From NCBI GenBank assembly GCA_903824185.1, contig CAIJVU010000022.1, positions 1 through 59,614 on the forward strand: DNA of 59,614 bases. The letters run 5' to 3'. How positions within the stretch are numbered: position 1 is the stretch's first letter; each line of letters opens with the position of its first letter. The notes below the pieces were generated by a model that made no database searches, was not told where the DNA came from, and saw only the letters and a program-made list of their open reading frames with translations. The translations under genes and the position numbers were made by a program. Positions 28,304 to 37,204 of the stretch are shown here, piece by piece. Origin of the DNA: an uncultured Hyphomicrobiales bacterium (lineage in GTDB: Bacteria; Pseudomonadota; Alphaproteobacteria; Rhizobiales; Beijerinckiaceae).

Positions 28304-28690
28304 TCACAGCGTCAAGGTGAAGGCATCTTTCACATGACGGGGCCAATGCCAAGGGCTCACAAGAACGGCATCGCCCCGCAAGGTGAGGGGGTGCGCCCAG
28401 TCATGACGCATCAGCCAATGCTGGATGGCCTGATTTAATTTGCGAATTTTGTCCGCATGAATGGCCAAAAGTGCTGAATCCGGGTGAATGCGTGCTTTCA
28501 CTTCGATGAAGAGAATGGTTTTTCCGCGCCGCATGATCAAATCGATTTCGCCCCCCCAGCCCTGATACCGCACAGCCAAGGGCCTGTAGCCTTTCAAAAT
28601 CATGGCAAACATCGCCAGCCATTCCGCAACATGCCCCCATTGCAGGGCCTTTTGGCGGCGGCTTCGCGCGTCTGATCTATCAATCGGCAT
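28304..28690 (-). CDS. yraN: YraN/UPF0102 endonuclease-like protein
   Basis: A 128-residue protein of the UPF0102 family, which has a restriction-endonuclease-like fold: GEIDLIMRRGKTILFIEVKAR holds the acidic and Glu-x-Lys active-site pattern. Its biological role is unknown. ATG 28690 overlaps the end of rsmI by 11 bases; the longer frame upstream lies inside rsmI and is rejected. The N-terminal segment QKALQWGHVAEWLAM matches the family start A...G...E..A. Confidence 0.88.
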   Translation of the reverse strand: MPIDRSDARSRRQKALQWGHVAEWLAMFAMILKGYRPLAVRYQGWGGEIDLIMRRGKTILFIEVKARIHPDSALLAIHADKIRKLNQAIQHWLMRHDWAHPLTLRGDAVLVSPWHWPRHVKDAFTLTL

Positions 28691-29594
28691 CGGTATTGCG
28701 GGCCAAAGCGATTGCGCGGGCATAAACAATCTTGCGCGGAATGCCTGTCTCCTGCGCAACCACAGAGGCGGCATCTTTAATGGACAGTTTTTCGAGATGA
28801 ACCTTCAGTAAATCATCCACAGCTGCATCCGTCTGGGATGCTTTTTCAGCGGAAGGCGGCCCGATCAGAACCACAATTTCCCCTTTGGGCGTGGCTTCGC
28901 TTTCATAGAGAGTGGCGAGTTCGGACAGGCTGCCGCGCCGCACGGTTTCAAAAAACTTGGTCAATTCGCGGGCCACAGCGGCTTGTCTGTTTCCCAATAT
29001 ATGGCCGGCATCGGTTAACATGGCCTGCAGACGGTGCGGGGATTCAAAAAAGACCAAGGTGCCGGGAATGGCCGCCAGTTCGGAGAGACGTGTCTGTCTG
29101 GCGGAGGATTTATTGGGTAAAAACCCTTCAAAGAAGAATCGGTCTGTCGGCAGACCGGCCACGACCAGAGCGGTCAACACAGCCGAGGCACCTGGAATGG
29201 CCGTGACAGCAAAACCGCTTTCAATCGCGCCTTCGACCAATTTGTAACCGGGGTCTGAAACAAGCGGCGTGCCTGCATCCGACACCAGCGCCAAGGCCTG
29301 CCCTTTTTCCAACAGACCCATGACTTTGGGCCGCATTTCCGCGGCATTATGTTCATGATAGGCCCATAAGGGCGTGGTAATCCCGTAATGCGCCAGCAAG
29401 ACCCGCGTCACCCGTGTATCTTCCGCAAGAATCAGATCGGCCGCCGACAAAGTGGCCAGCGCCCGCAAAGAAATATCACGCAAGTTACCGATGGGGGTTG
29501 CCACCACATGCAGGCCGGCTGCAATGGGTTCGGCCTCTGTTTGCAAGCCGAAAACAGTATAGGCGGAGGACGGCGGGGGACGATTTAAACTCAT
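28680..29594 (-). CDS. rsmI: 16S rRNA 2'-O-ribose C1402 methyltransferase
   Basis: SAM-dependent enzyme that methylates the ribose of C1402 in the 16S decoding centre. It is a tetrapyrrole-methylase-fold protein with the marks VATPIGNLRDIS, LAEDTRVT, LVSDAGTPLVSDPG and IPGASAVLTAL. The 304-residue length is usual. It is divergent from the lipoprotein gene at 29821 and starts the run rsmI-yraN-gshB. Confidence 0.95.
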   Translation of the reverse strand: MSLNRPPPSSAYTVFGLQTEAEPIAAGLHVVATPIGNLRDISLRALATLSAADLILAEDTRVTRVLLAHYGITTPLWAYHEHNAAEMRPKVMGLLEKGQALALVSDAGTPLVSDPGYKLVEGAIESGFAVTAIPGASAVLTALVVAGLPTDRFFFEGFLPNKSSARQTRLSELAAIPGTLVFFESPHRLQAMLTDAGHILGNRQAAVARELTKFFETVRRGSLSELATLYESEATPKGEIVVLIGPPSAEKASQTDAAVDDLLKVHLEKLSIKDAASVVAQETGIPRKIVYARAIALARNTDAD

Positions 29595-29820
29595 TCTCTA
29601 TCGTGCCATAATTTTGTCTGCTTCGCCAAGTCTTGTTGGCAAGGTCTTATTTCCTATTGACGCATGCATTGAAAACAAAGCGCTCTTTTAAGACGTCTGA
29701 GGAGCAGATCTTGTTTGTTATGGGCGAGTGAGTACTATCTGCACGAAGGATCCGGTCAGGTTCAAGGTGTTGTCAGGCGGGGCTATGAAACACAGTGTAC
29801 AAAAACAAGAAGGTCAGGTG

Positions 29821-31095
29821 ATGCCAAGATCGATCCGGTACCCATTGCATAAAGGCCTTCTCATTGCCTTTTGTGTGTTTGGCCTGATCGGCTGTGCGGG
29901 GCTTGAGCGCTTCGGTGAGCGGGGCGTGCGTCAAGCGCCCCAACCCTCTGTATCATCCCCCGCGCCCTCGCAGTCACCGCCACTGGATCCGTCCCAATCC
30001 GCTGTCACCGAAATGCCGTTGGGATCTGTTTCAGGGTCCAATGAAACAACACAGCCCACGGCTTTGCCGCCCTCCGCACAAGAGGGGCCGACTGTTGCCT
30101 TGCTCCTGCCCTTGTCCGCCAATGGTCAGGTGGGAGAATTGGCGCAAGCCATGAAGAATGCGGCTGAGCTGGCGCAGTCGGAATATAAAGGGGCGAAGTT
30201 GCGATTGAGCGTCAAAGACGATCAGGGCAGTGCGGAGGGGGCACGGACAGCGGCGCGGGCGGCATTGACAGAAGGGGCGCAGGTTTTCTTGGGGCCGATT
30301 TTGTCGTCCTCTGTTCAGGCAGCAGCTGGGGTCACACGCCCTGCGGGTAAAACACTGATCGGCTTTTCCACCGATCAGACGGTGGCGGGGCGCGGTGTCT
30401 ATCTGTTGAGTTTCCAACCTGATACGGATGTTGACCAGATCTTGGCCTATGCAAGCGCCAAAGGAAAAACCTCAATCGCGGCCATGATCCCGGAGGGTGT
30501 TTATGGCAATGTCATTCTGGCGGCTTTCCAGGAAGCGGCGGGTCGGCGCGGTTTAAAAATAGCAACCATCGAGCGCTACCACGCCACTAGTGTAGACAAT
30601 GCCGCTCGCGCGGTTGCGGCTTTGACAGTGCCTGTCGATGCCTTGTTCATCCCTGATAATGGCGAGGCGGCACAAGCATTGAATACGGCTTTGCTGGCCA
30701 ATGGCATTGATCGCAAACATTGGCAAATTCTGGGCACCAGCGCGTGGGACGACCCGCGCCTTCTCAAAGAATCCGTTTTTCAATCCGGCTGGTTTGCAGG
30801 ACCGGATAAGTCCGGATTTACAGGCTTTTCGGCGCGCTATCGGGCCCGCTTTGGTAAGGAACCGCCCCGCTTGGCAAGCCTTGGCTATGATGCCGTGTTT
30901 TTGGTCAATGCGCTTTATGCCCAATATGGGGAGCAAGCCTTTTCCGAAACAACCTTGCGCAATCCCGACGGCATGATCGGAACAGACGGATTGTTCAGAT
31001 TTCGCAATAATGGCGGAATTCAACGCATGCTTGCAATTTACGAAGTTACAAATGGAACAACCAAATTATTGCAAGATCCGCCGACCCGTTTTTAG
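29821..31095 (+). CDS. Penicillin-binding protein activator (LppC-like) lipoprotein
   Basis: A 424-residue predicted lipoprotein with a lipobox ending LIGC after a hydrophobic segment, a Pro/Ser/Gln-rich linker of about 60 residues, then a periplasmic-binding-protein type I domain (VALLLPLSANGQVGELAQAM, LGPILSSSVQAAAG, LGTSAWDDPRLL, GYDAVFLVNALY). The family includes LpoA, which activates PBP1A, and the gene usually sits opposite rsmI-yraN-gshB, as here. An AAGG lies 7 to 9 bases before ATG 29821; an in-frame ATG at 29785 is an alternative. The exact peptidoglycan role is inferred. Confidence 0.87.
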   Translation: MPRSIRYPLHKGLLIAFCVFGLIGCAGLERFGERGVRQAPQPSVSSPAPSQSPPLDPSQSAVTEMPLGSVSGSNETTQPTALPPSAQEGPTVALLLPLSANGQVGELAQAMKNAAELAQSEYKGAKLRLSVKDDQGSAEGARTAARAALTEGAQVFLGPILSSSVQAAAGVTRPAGKTLIGFSTDQTVAGRGVYLLSFQPDTDVDQILAYASAKGKTSIAAMIPEGVYGNVILAAFQEAAGRRGLKIATIERYHATSVDNAARAVAALTVPVDALFIPDNGEAAQALNTALLANGIDRKHWQILGTSAWDDPRLLKESVFQSGWFAGPDKSGFTGFSARYRARFGKEPPRLASLGYDAVFLVNALYAQYGEQAFSETTLRNPDGMIGTDGLFRFRNNGGIQRMLAIYEVTNGTTKLLQDPPTRF

Positions 31096-31139
31096 TGTTT
31101 TAGTCAAAATATATTTTAAGAATTAAGATATTCCGTGTT

Positions 31140-31164
31140 ACCCTGCGCGCTATTACGGTAGGGT
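31140..31164. promoter_or_regulatory. Dyad directly upstream of luxR
   Basis: ACCCT and AGGGT bracket a 25-base partly palindromic element that ends 7 bases before the luxR ATG. It could be a LuxR operator (lux-box-like but longer than the usual 20 bases) or a weak terminator after the lipoprotein gene, since TTTTT follows. AGGGT also serves as the probable ribosome-binding site. Confidence 0.35.
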
Positions 31165-31171
31165 TTTTCTT

Positions 31172-31894
31172 ATGAATTTTTTGGAAAAGACGATTTCAGA
31201 ATTATCCAAAGCCCAAACGGTGGCGCAGCTGGCGCGCCATTGCCGTGCCGGTTTAACGAAAATCGGAATTAGCCATGTGACCTATGCTTTGGTCAAACAG
31301 GGGCGCGCCTTCTCAGATGCGGTGGTGTCCTCGACCTATCCGAAAGAATGGCAGGCGCGTTATATCGAACGTTCTTATGCAGCGCTGGATCCTGTTCTGG
31401 TTTCATGCCGCCATTCGGTCTTGCCGGTGATTTGGTCGCATGTCCGGCCTGCCTCGGTTGAAGGCGGATTGATTTTAAAAGAGGCCGGTGATTACGGCAT
31501 CAGTCGCACGGGGTGCAGCGTGCCGGTGCGCGGACCCGACGGGGCTTTTGCCATTGTCTCCTACAGTGCGGCGGATCAATATGAAGATCTTTTCAATGAT
31601 ATGACGTCTCTGTCAGGCCTTGTCTTTATTGCTTTTCATATGCATGCGCAGGCGGCCACCATGCTCGGCCTCAATGAAATCAAGGCAGCCCTGACCGCGC
31701 GTGAAACAGAGGTCGTGGCTTTGATTGCCTCCGGCATGACAGTCAAACAGGCCAGTGAGGCACTGTCCCTCAGTGTCCGCACCATCCGCTTTCATCTCGA
31801 TAGTTGTCGGGAAAAGCTCGGCACGGGGACTATTCGCGGCGCTGTGGTGAAAGCCGTTTCCATGGGTTTGGTGCGGGCCGGTGAAAAATTTTAG
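31172..31894 (+). CDS. LuxR-type quorum-sensing regulator (solo)
   Basis: A 240-residue transcription factor with an N-terminal autoinducer-binding domain and a C-terminal LuxR helix-turn-helix. The residues that hold acyl-homoserine lactone in TraR/LuxR are all kept: Trp60, Tyr64, Asp73, Pro74, Trp88 and Gly114. The DNA-binding part has LTARETEVVALIASGMTVKQAS with the conserved Glu, Leu and Gly. No luxI synthase is in the window, so it is a solo here and may sense signals made by another locus or species. A candidate structured RNA lies directly downstream. Confidence 0.92.
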   Translation: MNFLEKTISELSKAQTVAQLARHCRAGLTKIGISHVTYALVKQGRAFSDAVVSSTYPKEWQARYIERSYAALDPVLVSCRHSVLPVIWSHVRPASVEGGLILKEAGDYGISRTGCSVPVRGPDGAFAIVSYSAADQYEDLFNDMTSLSGLVFIAFHMHAQAATMLGLNEIKAALTARETEVVALIASGMTVKQASEALSLSVRTIRFHLDSCREKLGTGTIRGAVVKAVSMGLVRAGEKF

Positions 31895-31947
31895 GCCCTG
31901 TCCTTTTTGACAGGTTTCAGGACAGATCCTTCCCGATATAGTTGCTT

Positions 31948-32145
31948 CATCTGATGGAAGTTACTTTTCGCCCTAAGGTGATCCGTTTCTTTCAGACGAT
32001 GATCGCCGAAGCCGTCTCCCAAACGGGTGATGAGCAGATCACCTAAGGCTAGGCAATCATTGGCATTCGGTCGCTTCCGACCCCAGACGGAGGAACCGCA
32101 AAGGTGCTCGATCCCTGTCCGCGCTCGGATCGGGCACCTTTATTT
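31948..32145 (+). ncRNA. Candidate structured small RNA with its own terminator
   Basis: The 345-base gap between convergent luxR and hemW holds a chain of structures on the plus strand. First is a long imperfect hairpin (AGGTGATC 31976-31983 with GATCACCT 32037-32044, then CGTTT/AAACG and AGACG/CGTCT inside). Next is a perfect GGTCG-CTTC-CGACC hairpin (32069-32082), and then a 15-bp terminator. A TATAGT hexamer at 31937-31942 could be the -10; its -35 is poor. The AGGTG sequence also occurs in the terminator stem, so alternative pairings are possible. I could not match it to 6S, SRP or tmRNA by eye. Confidence 0.45.
32100..32145 (+). terminator. Strong terminator of the candidate small RNA
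   Basis: AAAGGTGCTCGATCC (32100-32114) pairs with GGATCGGGCACCTTT (32127-32141) over 15 bp including one T-G, with a 12-base loop, followed by ATTT. It reads on the plus strand 200 bases beyond luxR. The minus-strand reading lacks a T-run. Confidence 0.8.
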
Positions 32146-32239
32146 GCCTCCCCTTCTCCATTGTGATCAAGCCGTCTGAAGCGGGTCAGCAATTTAGCGG
32201 ATCAGCACTTTGGCTGCCCATCGTCTCTCACAACCCTGC

Positions 32240-33424
32240 CTATAGCAAGGCCTCAATGACTGCATTGAGAACAGGCAGTGCCTTGGCGGTCGCCCGCAAG
32301 CGGGGGTCATTGGCCCCCTGCGGTCCGTGCCATTCCAACAAGCCTTCCGCAACCAGCCAGTCGATTTTTTCAGCCGCAAGGGCTGATCCCGCAAGCGCGT
32401 GGTACCGCAGCGGTGAAATGCCTTCTCTCAGCCGCAAGCCCATCAACACCAGTTCATGGGCCTGTTGCTCGGTGGTCAGTACGTCGCGTTCAATCGTGGC
32501 ATCGTCGCTGGCTTCAATGGTCTTCAGCCATGTCTCGGGGTGGCGCTCTTGAATCAGCGCTATGCGCTGGCCATTGATCAGCAAACGGCCATGCGCGCCG
32601 GGGCCCAAGCCTGCATATTCGCCATAGCGCCAATAGGTCAGGTTGTGAATGCTTTCCGCACCCGGACGGGCATGGTTGGAAATTTCATAGGCGGGTAATC
32701 CGCGGCTGGCACAAATGTCTTGTGTGATGTCGAACAATCGACGGGCGTCTTCATCCCCAAGTGGCTTCAATTGTCCGGCTCTGACGCGTTGTTCAAACAT
32801 CGTGCCCGGTTCAATCGTCAACTGGTAAAGCGATAAATGCTCGGCGGCGAGATCAATCGCCTGCATCAATTCTTGACGCCAGTCATCGACCGTCTGGGCG
32901 GGACGGGCATAGATCAAATCAAAACTCGTGCGCTCGAAAGAGCGTTGCGCCAGTTGAATGGCCGCGATGGCCTCTTCCACACTGTGCTTGCGCCCCAAAG
33001 CTTTGAGATCGTGATCATTGAGCGCCTGCACGCCGATCGATAGGCGGTTGACACCGGCGCGGCGATAATCGGCCAAGCGTGTGGCCTCGACGCTGGTGGG
33101 ATTGGCCTCCATGCTGATCTCGGCCTTTGCGGACACCGAAAAATGCGTCTGGATTGCAGCCAGCAAGGCCTCGACGGTTTTGGGCGCCATCAGCGAGGGC
33201 GTCCCCCCGCCAAAGAAAATACTGGTCACCATGCGGTGCGGCGCCAAGCGGGCCTGATAGGCAAGCGAGCGGTTGAAAGCCCGCACGAAGCGGTCTTGGT
33301 CGACGGCTTCATGGCGCACATGGCTGTTGAAATCGCAATAGGGGCATTTTGCCAGACAAAAGGGCCAGTGCAGATAAAGGCCGAAACCCGGTTCGTCGGG
33401 GCCGGTCTTGCCGTCAAGGGTCAT
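32240..33424 (-). CDS. hemW: Radical SAM haem chaperone HemW
   Basis: A 394-residue radical-SAM protein with the iron-sulfur motif CxxxCxxC in [22 protein letters not shown], and the SAM-domain segment [11 protein letters not shown]. The C-terminal HemN-like domain follows. The family, once annotated as oxygen-independent coproporphyrinogen oxidase, is now known as HemW, which delivers haem to apoproteins; true HemN has an extra N-terminal Cys that is not seen here. Its ATG overlaps the rdgB stop (ATGA), giving the operon rph-rdgB-hemW. Confidence 0.94.
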   Translation of the reverse strand: MTLDGKTGPDEPGFGLYLHWPFCLAKCPYCDFNSHVRHEAVDQDRFVRAFNRSLAYQARLAPHRMVTSIFFGGGTPSLMAPKTVEALLAAIQTHFSVSAKAEISMEANPTSVEATRLADYRRAGVNRLSIGVQALNDHDLKALGRKHSVEEAIAAIQLAQRSFERTSFDLIYARPAQTVDDWRQELMQAIDLAAEHLSLYQLTIEPGTMFEQRVRAGQLKPLGDEDARRLFDITQDICASRGLPAYEISNHARPGAESIHNLTYWRYGEYAGLGPGAHGRLLINGQRIALIQERHPETWLKTIEASDDATIERDVLTTEQQAHELVLMGLRLREGISPLRYHALAGSALAAEKIDWLVAEGLLEWHGPQGANDPRLRATAKALPVLNAVIEALL

Positions 33425-34053
33425 TGCAAAACCTGATCGACCAGCGCGATAAAGGCGCGGGCGCGATGCGACAGGCCGCGGCCCAGCGGCGGCAGGCCGT
33501 GTTTTTCCTCGCGCGTCAATTCACCGAATGTGCGGGTTTCCCCCTCCGGCAAAAACATCGCGTCATAGCCAAAGCCCATATTACCGCGAGGCGGCCACAC
33601 CAATTGTCCGTCGACCCGCCCTTCCACTTCCGCCAATTGCCCATCGGGCCATGCAACGGTCAGCGCCGAAATAAACCAGGCTTGGCGTTGGGCGGGTGAC
33701 AGCGCGCCTTTGGCTTGCAATAATTCTTCGATCTGCCGCATGGCGCGGGTAAAATCTTTGTCAGGCCCCGCCCAGCGCGCCGAATAAATGCCGGGCTCCC
33801 CGCCCAAGGCCGCCACACACAGGCCGGAATCATCGGCAATCGCGGGCAGGCCGGTGGCCTTGGCGGCGGCCAAGGCTTTGATGGCGGCATTTTCCATGAA
33901 TGTCAGGCCCGTTTCTTCGGGCTCGGGCAGGTTCAGCTCTCCCGCCGACACCGCTTCAAGCCCAAAGGGCGTGAGCAGATCGCGCATTTCAACCAGTTTG
34001 CCACTGTTATGGGTGGCAATGACAATACGGCCATGCAGAGCAGGATGCGCCAT
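33421..34053 (-). CDS. rdgB: Non-canonical purine NTP pyrophosphatase
   Basis: Removes ITP, dITP and XTP from the nucleotide pool. The 210-residue protein shows the family marks [32 protein letters not shown] with its catalytic Asp pair, GIYSARWAG, and [12 protein letters not shown] with SHRARAF near the end. GGGG lies 7 bases before ATG 34053, which is preferred to TTG 34056. It overlaps hemW and follows rph by 11 bases. Confidence 0.96.
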   Translation of the reverse strand: MAHPALHGRIVIATHNSGKLVEMRDLLTPFGLEAVSAGELNLPEPEETGLTFMENAAIKALAAAKATGLPAIADDSGLCVAALGGEPGIYSARWAGPDKDFTRAMRQIEELLQAKGALSPAQRQAWFISALTVAWPDGQLAEVEGRVDGQLVWPPRGNMGFGYDAMFLPEGETRTFGELTREEKHGLPPLGRGLSHRARAFIALVDQVLQ

Positions 34054-34064
34054 CAACAGCCCCT

Positions 34065-34784
34065 TTAACTTTGAGCCAGAACGGATTTTTGCATGGCGAT
34101 CAATTGCGTGATGCCATCACGAGCCAGCCCCATCATCTGCGTGAATTGCGCTTCGCTAAAGGGCGCCCCTTCCGCCGTGCCTTGAATTTCGATCAGGCCG
34201 CCGCTACCGGTCATCACGAAATTGGCATCGGTTTCGGCTTGCGAGTCTTCGGCATAATCGAGATCAAGCACGGATGTGCCATTGGAAATTCCGCAGGAAA
34301 TCGCCGCCACATGGTCTTTGATGGGCATGCGATTGACCATGGAACGCCCATGCATCCATTTCAGGCAATCATGCAGGGCGACAAAGGCGCCGGTGATCGA
34401 GGCCGTGCGGGTGCCGCCATCCGCCTGCAAAACATCGCAATCGAGAATGATCTGACGCTCCCCTAGCCCTGACAGATCAACCACAGCCCGCAAGGAGCGG
34501 CCAATCAGGCGTTGAATCTCCTGTGTCCGGCCACTGGGCTTGCCGGAGGTGGATTCGCGGCGTGTGCGTTCCAATGTGGCGCGTGGCAGCATTGAATATT
34601 CGGCTGTCACCCACCCTTTACCGGTTCCGCGCAGCCAGGGGGGGCCGCGTTCTTCAAGCGTGGCGCAGCATAAAACATGGGTATTGCCGAATTTGATCAG
34701 GCAGGATCCTTCGGCATAACGGGCAATATTGCGCTCCATGGTGACCTCACGCATTTGGTCGGGACGGCGATTGGACGGGCGCAT
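34065..34784 (-). CDS. rph: Ribonuclease PH
   Basis: Phosphorolytic 3' exoribonuclease that trims tRNA precursors. The 239-residue protein starts [12 protein letters not shown] and holds the family marks [59 protein letters not shown] and LDLDYAEDS. Complete and of normal length. It is divergent from hrcA, the classic alphaproteobacterial order. Confidence 0.97.
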   Translation of the reverse strand: MRPSNRRPDQMREVTMERNIARYAEGSCLIKFGNTHVLCCATLEERGPPWLRGTGKGWVTAEYSMLPRATLERTRRESTSGKPSGRTQEIQRLIGRSLRAVVDLSGLGERQIILDCDVLQADGGTRTASITGAFVALHDCLKWMHGRSMVNRMPIKDHVAAISCGISNGTSVLDLDYAEDSQAETDANFVMTGSGGLIEIQGTAEGAPFSEAQFTQMMGLARDGITQLIAMQKSVLAQS

Positions 34785-34847
34785 CGGATTACCTCAGGGA
34801 TCAATGGGACAAAACATCCTTTGTCTTTACGGTGCTTGGCAGGTCAG

Positions 34848-34875
34848 GGCAAGACATGGGAGGCAAGACATGGGA
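34848..34875. repeat. 14-bp tandem duplication upstream of hrcA
   Basis: GGCAAGACATGGGA occurs twice with no spacer (34848-34861 and 34862-34875), followed by a degenerate GGAATGGG. It lies in the rph-hrcA divergent region. It may be a recent slippage event or a doubled regulatory site. Confidence 0.8.
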
Positions 34876-34996
34876 GGAATGGGCGGGCTTATTTTCTGTT
34901 TCACGATCAGGGCTTGTGTTTTTCCAACAAGGATGCGCAGAATTTTTTGACAGAGGCTTTCCCATACAAGATGATAGAAGACGTGTTTGGGTTTGG

Positions 34997-36103
34997 ATGG
35001 TTCTGATGCCTGAGAATTCCTTGCCGCAGAGTGCGGGCGGTGCCGATTTGGGGGTGATGGACCTCAATCAGCGTTCGCGTGACATTTTCAAGCAGATTGT
35101 CGAGAGTTATCTGTCGTCGGGCGAGCCTGTTGGCTCGCGCCATTTGTCGCGTTTGTTGCAGGCCTCTTTGTCGCCGGCCTCGATCCGCAATGTGATGTCG
35201 GATCTCGAACATGCGGGATTGATTTTTTCTCCCCATACCAGCGCGGGCCGTTTGCCGACCGAACGCGGTTTGCGCTTCTTCGTGGATGCCATGATGGAAA
35301 CCGGCGATGTGGCCATGGATGACCGCAAACGGATTGAGAGCGAAATCCGCGCCCATGACAGTTCGCGTTCCTTTGAATCGATGCTGACCGAGGCCTCGCA
35401 AATGCTTTCAGGTCTCACGCGGTCTGCTGGCGTGGTGGTCACTCAAAAAGTCAATGCCGCCTTGCGGCAAATCGAATTTGTCAGGCTGGATCATAATCGG
35501 GCTTTGGTGGTTTTGGTCAGTGAAGACGGCACGGTGGAAAACCGCATCATCGACTTGCCGCAGGGCCTGCCCGCGTCTGCCATTACCCAAGCGGGCAATT
35601 ATCTGTCGGAGCGCTTGCGTGGCCGCACGTTGACAGACATTCAGGCCGAGATGAAACAGGCCCAGCAGGATGCCGAAGCGGAACTCGATACCATCACCGC
35701 CAAATTGGTGTCGGCGGGCTTGGCGGTGTGGGGCGGTGCGGATGAAACGCGCCAATTGATCATCCGCGGACAGGCGCATTTGCTTGATGATTTGACCGCA
35801 GCCGAAGATCTCGAACGGGTCCGTCTTTTGTTCGCGGATATCGAGACCAAACGCGAATTGATCGATCTCATCGGACGGGCCGAGACAGGCGATGGCGTGC
35901 GCATTTATATCGGTTCCGAAAACAAATTATTTTCCTTGTCCGGATCCTCGGTGATTGCGGCGCCCTTCCGAGACAGCGCACAAAAAATCATTGGTGTCTT
36001 GGGTGTCATCGGGCCGACACGGCTTAATTATGCGCGCATTGTGCCGATGGTGGATTTCACGGCCAAAGTCATTTCCAGCATGTTGACAAAAACCAATCGC
36101 TAA
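34997..36103 (+). CDS. hrcA: Heat-inducible transcription repressor HrcA
   Basis: HrcA represses chaperonin genes by binding CIRCE elements. The protein has the N-terminal winged helix ([29 protein letters not shown], then [17 protein letters not shown] and [20 protein letters not shown]) and the dimerisation and GroEL-response domain beyond. The open frame extends 55 codons upstream, but homology starts near [11 protein letters not shown] 34997 (368 aa) or ATG 35006 are the likely starts. A TTGACA lies about 40 bases upstream. grpE, the usual next gene, is absent, and no CIRCE is visible nearby. Confidence 0.93.
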   Translation: MVLMPENSLPQSAGGADLGVMDLNQRSRDIFKQIVESYLSSGEPVGSRHLSRLLQASLSPASIRNVMSDLEHAGLIFSPHTSAGRLPTERGLRFFVDAMMETGDVAMDDRKRIESEIRAHDSSRSFESMLTEASQMLSGLTRSAGVVVTQKVNAALRQIEFVRLDHNRALVVLVSEDGTVENRIIDLPQGLPASAITQAGNYLSERLRGRTLTDIQAEMKQAQQDAEAELDTITAKLVSAGLAVWGGADETRQLIIRGQAHLLDDLTAAEDLERVRLLFADIETKRELIDLIGRAETGDGVRIYIGSENKLFSLSGSSVIAAPFRDSAQKIIGVLGVIGPTRLNYARIVPMVDFTAKVISSMLTKTNR

Positions 36104-36117
36104 ACGGCTGCGCCCTG

Positions 36118-36972
36118 TTATCCTAGCTTGATAATCACGATCCCGCCCAGCGCCATCAACACCGCCACCCAACGCAAACGACCGATGGTTTCTTTCAGCC
36201 ACCATCCGGCAAAGGCGGTGGCAAAGACCACACTGGTTTCGCGTACAGCCGAGGCAGGTGCCACGGGCCCGAACTGATAGGCTTTCAGGATCAAGATAAA
36301 GGAGGTGAGGGAAATCAACGATCCCATCACCCCGAAGCGGAAATTGTTGCGCATGATGGCGCGCGGGCGTGATCCCTCGAAAAACATGGTCACCAGCAAC
36401 ATCACGGCATTCAAAATGGCGGCCATCGCGCCATACCCGATCACAGCCTCCACGCCGGTTCCCGCGAGGCGGATGCCCCGCGAATCAACCAAAACAACCG
36501 CACCGGTAAAAACCCCCGCCAATAAAGCAATCAACAGGCCGCGCTGGTCGACTTTATCGCCGCTTTTGGCAGACAGCCCCAAAAGTAAAAGAGCGCCGCA
36601 AATCACGCCGATGCCGAGGACAATGGCCGCATTGGCGCTTTCTTCGTTGAAAATGAGGATTTGCATCATTCCGACAAAGACCGGCGCCGCAGCACGGGAA
36701 ATCGGATAGGCCAGCGACAGTGGCAGGCGGTCATAGGCCAGCATGGTCAGGCGCATGGTCATCAGATTGAACAGGCAGCTCGCCACGATATAGGGAAAAC
36801 ACGCGGGATCCGGACTGCCGATCACGCCCAGCAAAGGCAGGCCCAGAAGCCCCGCCGAAAACACCATGGCGGCATAGCCAAATCCCGGATCAGGCCTGCT
36901 GCGGGCCAGCGTATTCCAGATGGCATGGAGAATGGCGCTGGTCAGGGCCAGCAACAGGACATGGCTTGGCAT
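36118..36972 (-). CDS. EamA/DMT family transporter
   Basis: A 284-residue drug/metabolite-transporter protein with about ten transmembrane helices in two EamA repeats. The first repeat has LHAIWNTLARSR and AYPISRAAAPVF; the second ends APASAVRETSVVFATAFAGWWLKE and a final helix followed by KLG. Substrate unknown. ATG 36972 is chosen because the upstream 24 codons are not hydrophobic and not family-like. It converges on hrcA with 14 bases between. Confidence 0.87.
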   Translation of the reverse strand: MPSHVLLLALTSAILHAIWNTLARSRPDPGFGYAAMVFSAGLLGLPLLGVIGSPDPACFPYIVASCLFNLMTMRLTMLAYDRLPLSLAYPISRAAAPVFVGMMQILIFNEESANAAIVLGIGVICGALLLLGLSAKSGDKVDQRGLLIALLAGVFTGAVVLVDSRGIRLAGTGVEAVIGYGAMAAILNAVMLLVTMFFEGSRPRAIMRNNFRFGVMGSLISLTSFILILKAYQFGPVAPASAVRETSVVFATAFAGWWLKETIGRLRWVAVLMALGGIVIIKLG

Positions 36973-37204
36973 GAGACTCGTCAAAAAGAGGGCGAAATGG
37001 CGCGAAACGGTGTCAGTGTTGACTGGTTTGGGGCCCTTTCGCAAGTTGCATCAGTGGAATAGGTGGCATGCACGGTTTTTTGATGGCTCATTTTTAAGCC
37101 CTTTGCCGCGTCTGAGCGCAACCAGAGCGCAAAATCGGGGCTGGTAATCTTGCGCTAGCGCGTTAGGGTGTCACACTAAAGTCGAACACGCAGTCAAGGT
37201 CATC

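Noticed and set aside
31907-31942. TTGACA followed by TATAGT as a consensus promoter for the small RNA
   Set aside because: The spacing is 24 bases, too long for sigma-70, and the TTGACA is part of a small hairpin just after luxR.
34785-34996. CIRCE element upstream of hrcA
   Set aside because: No TTAGCACTC-N9-GAGTGCTAA-like pair is present.
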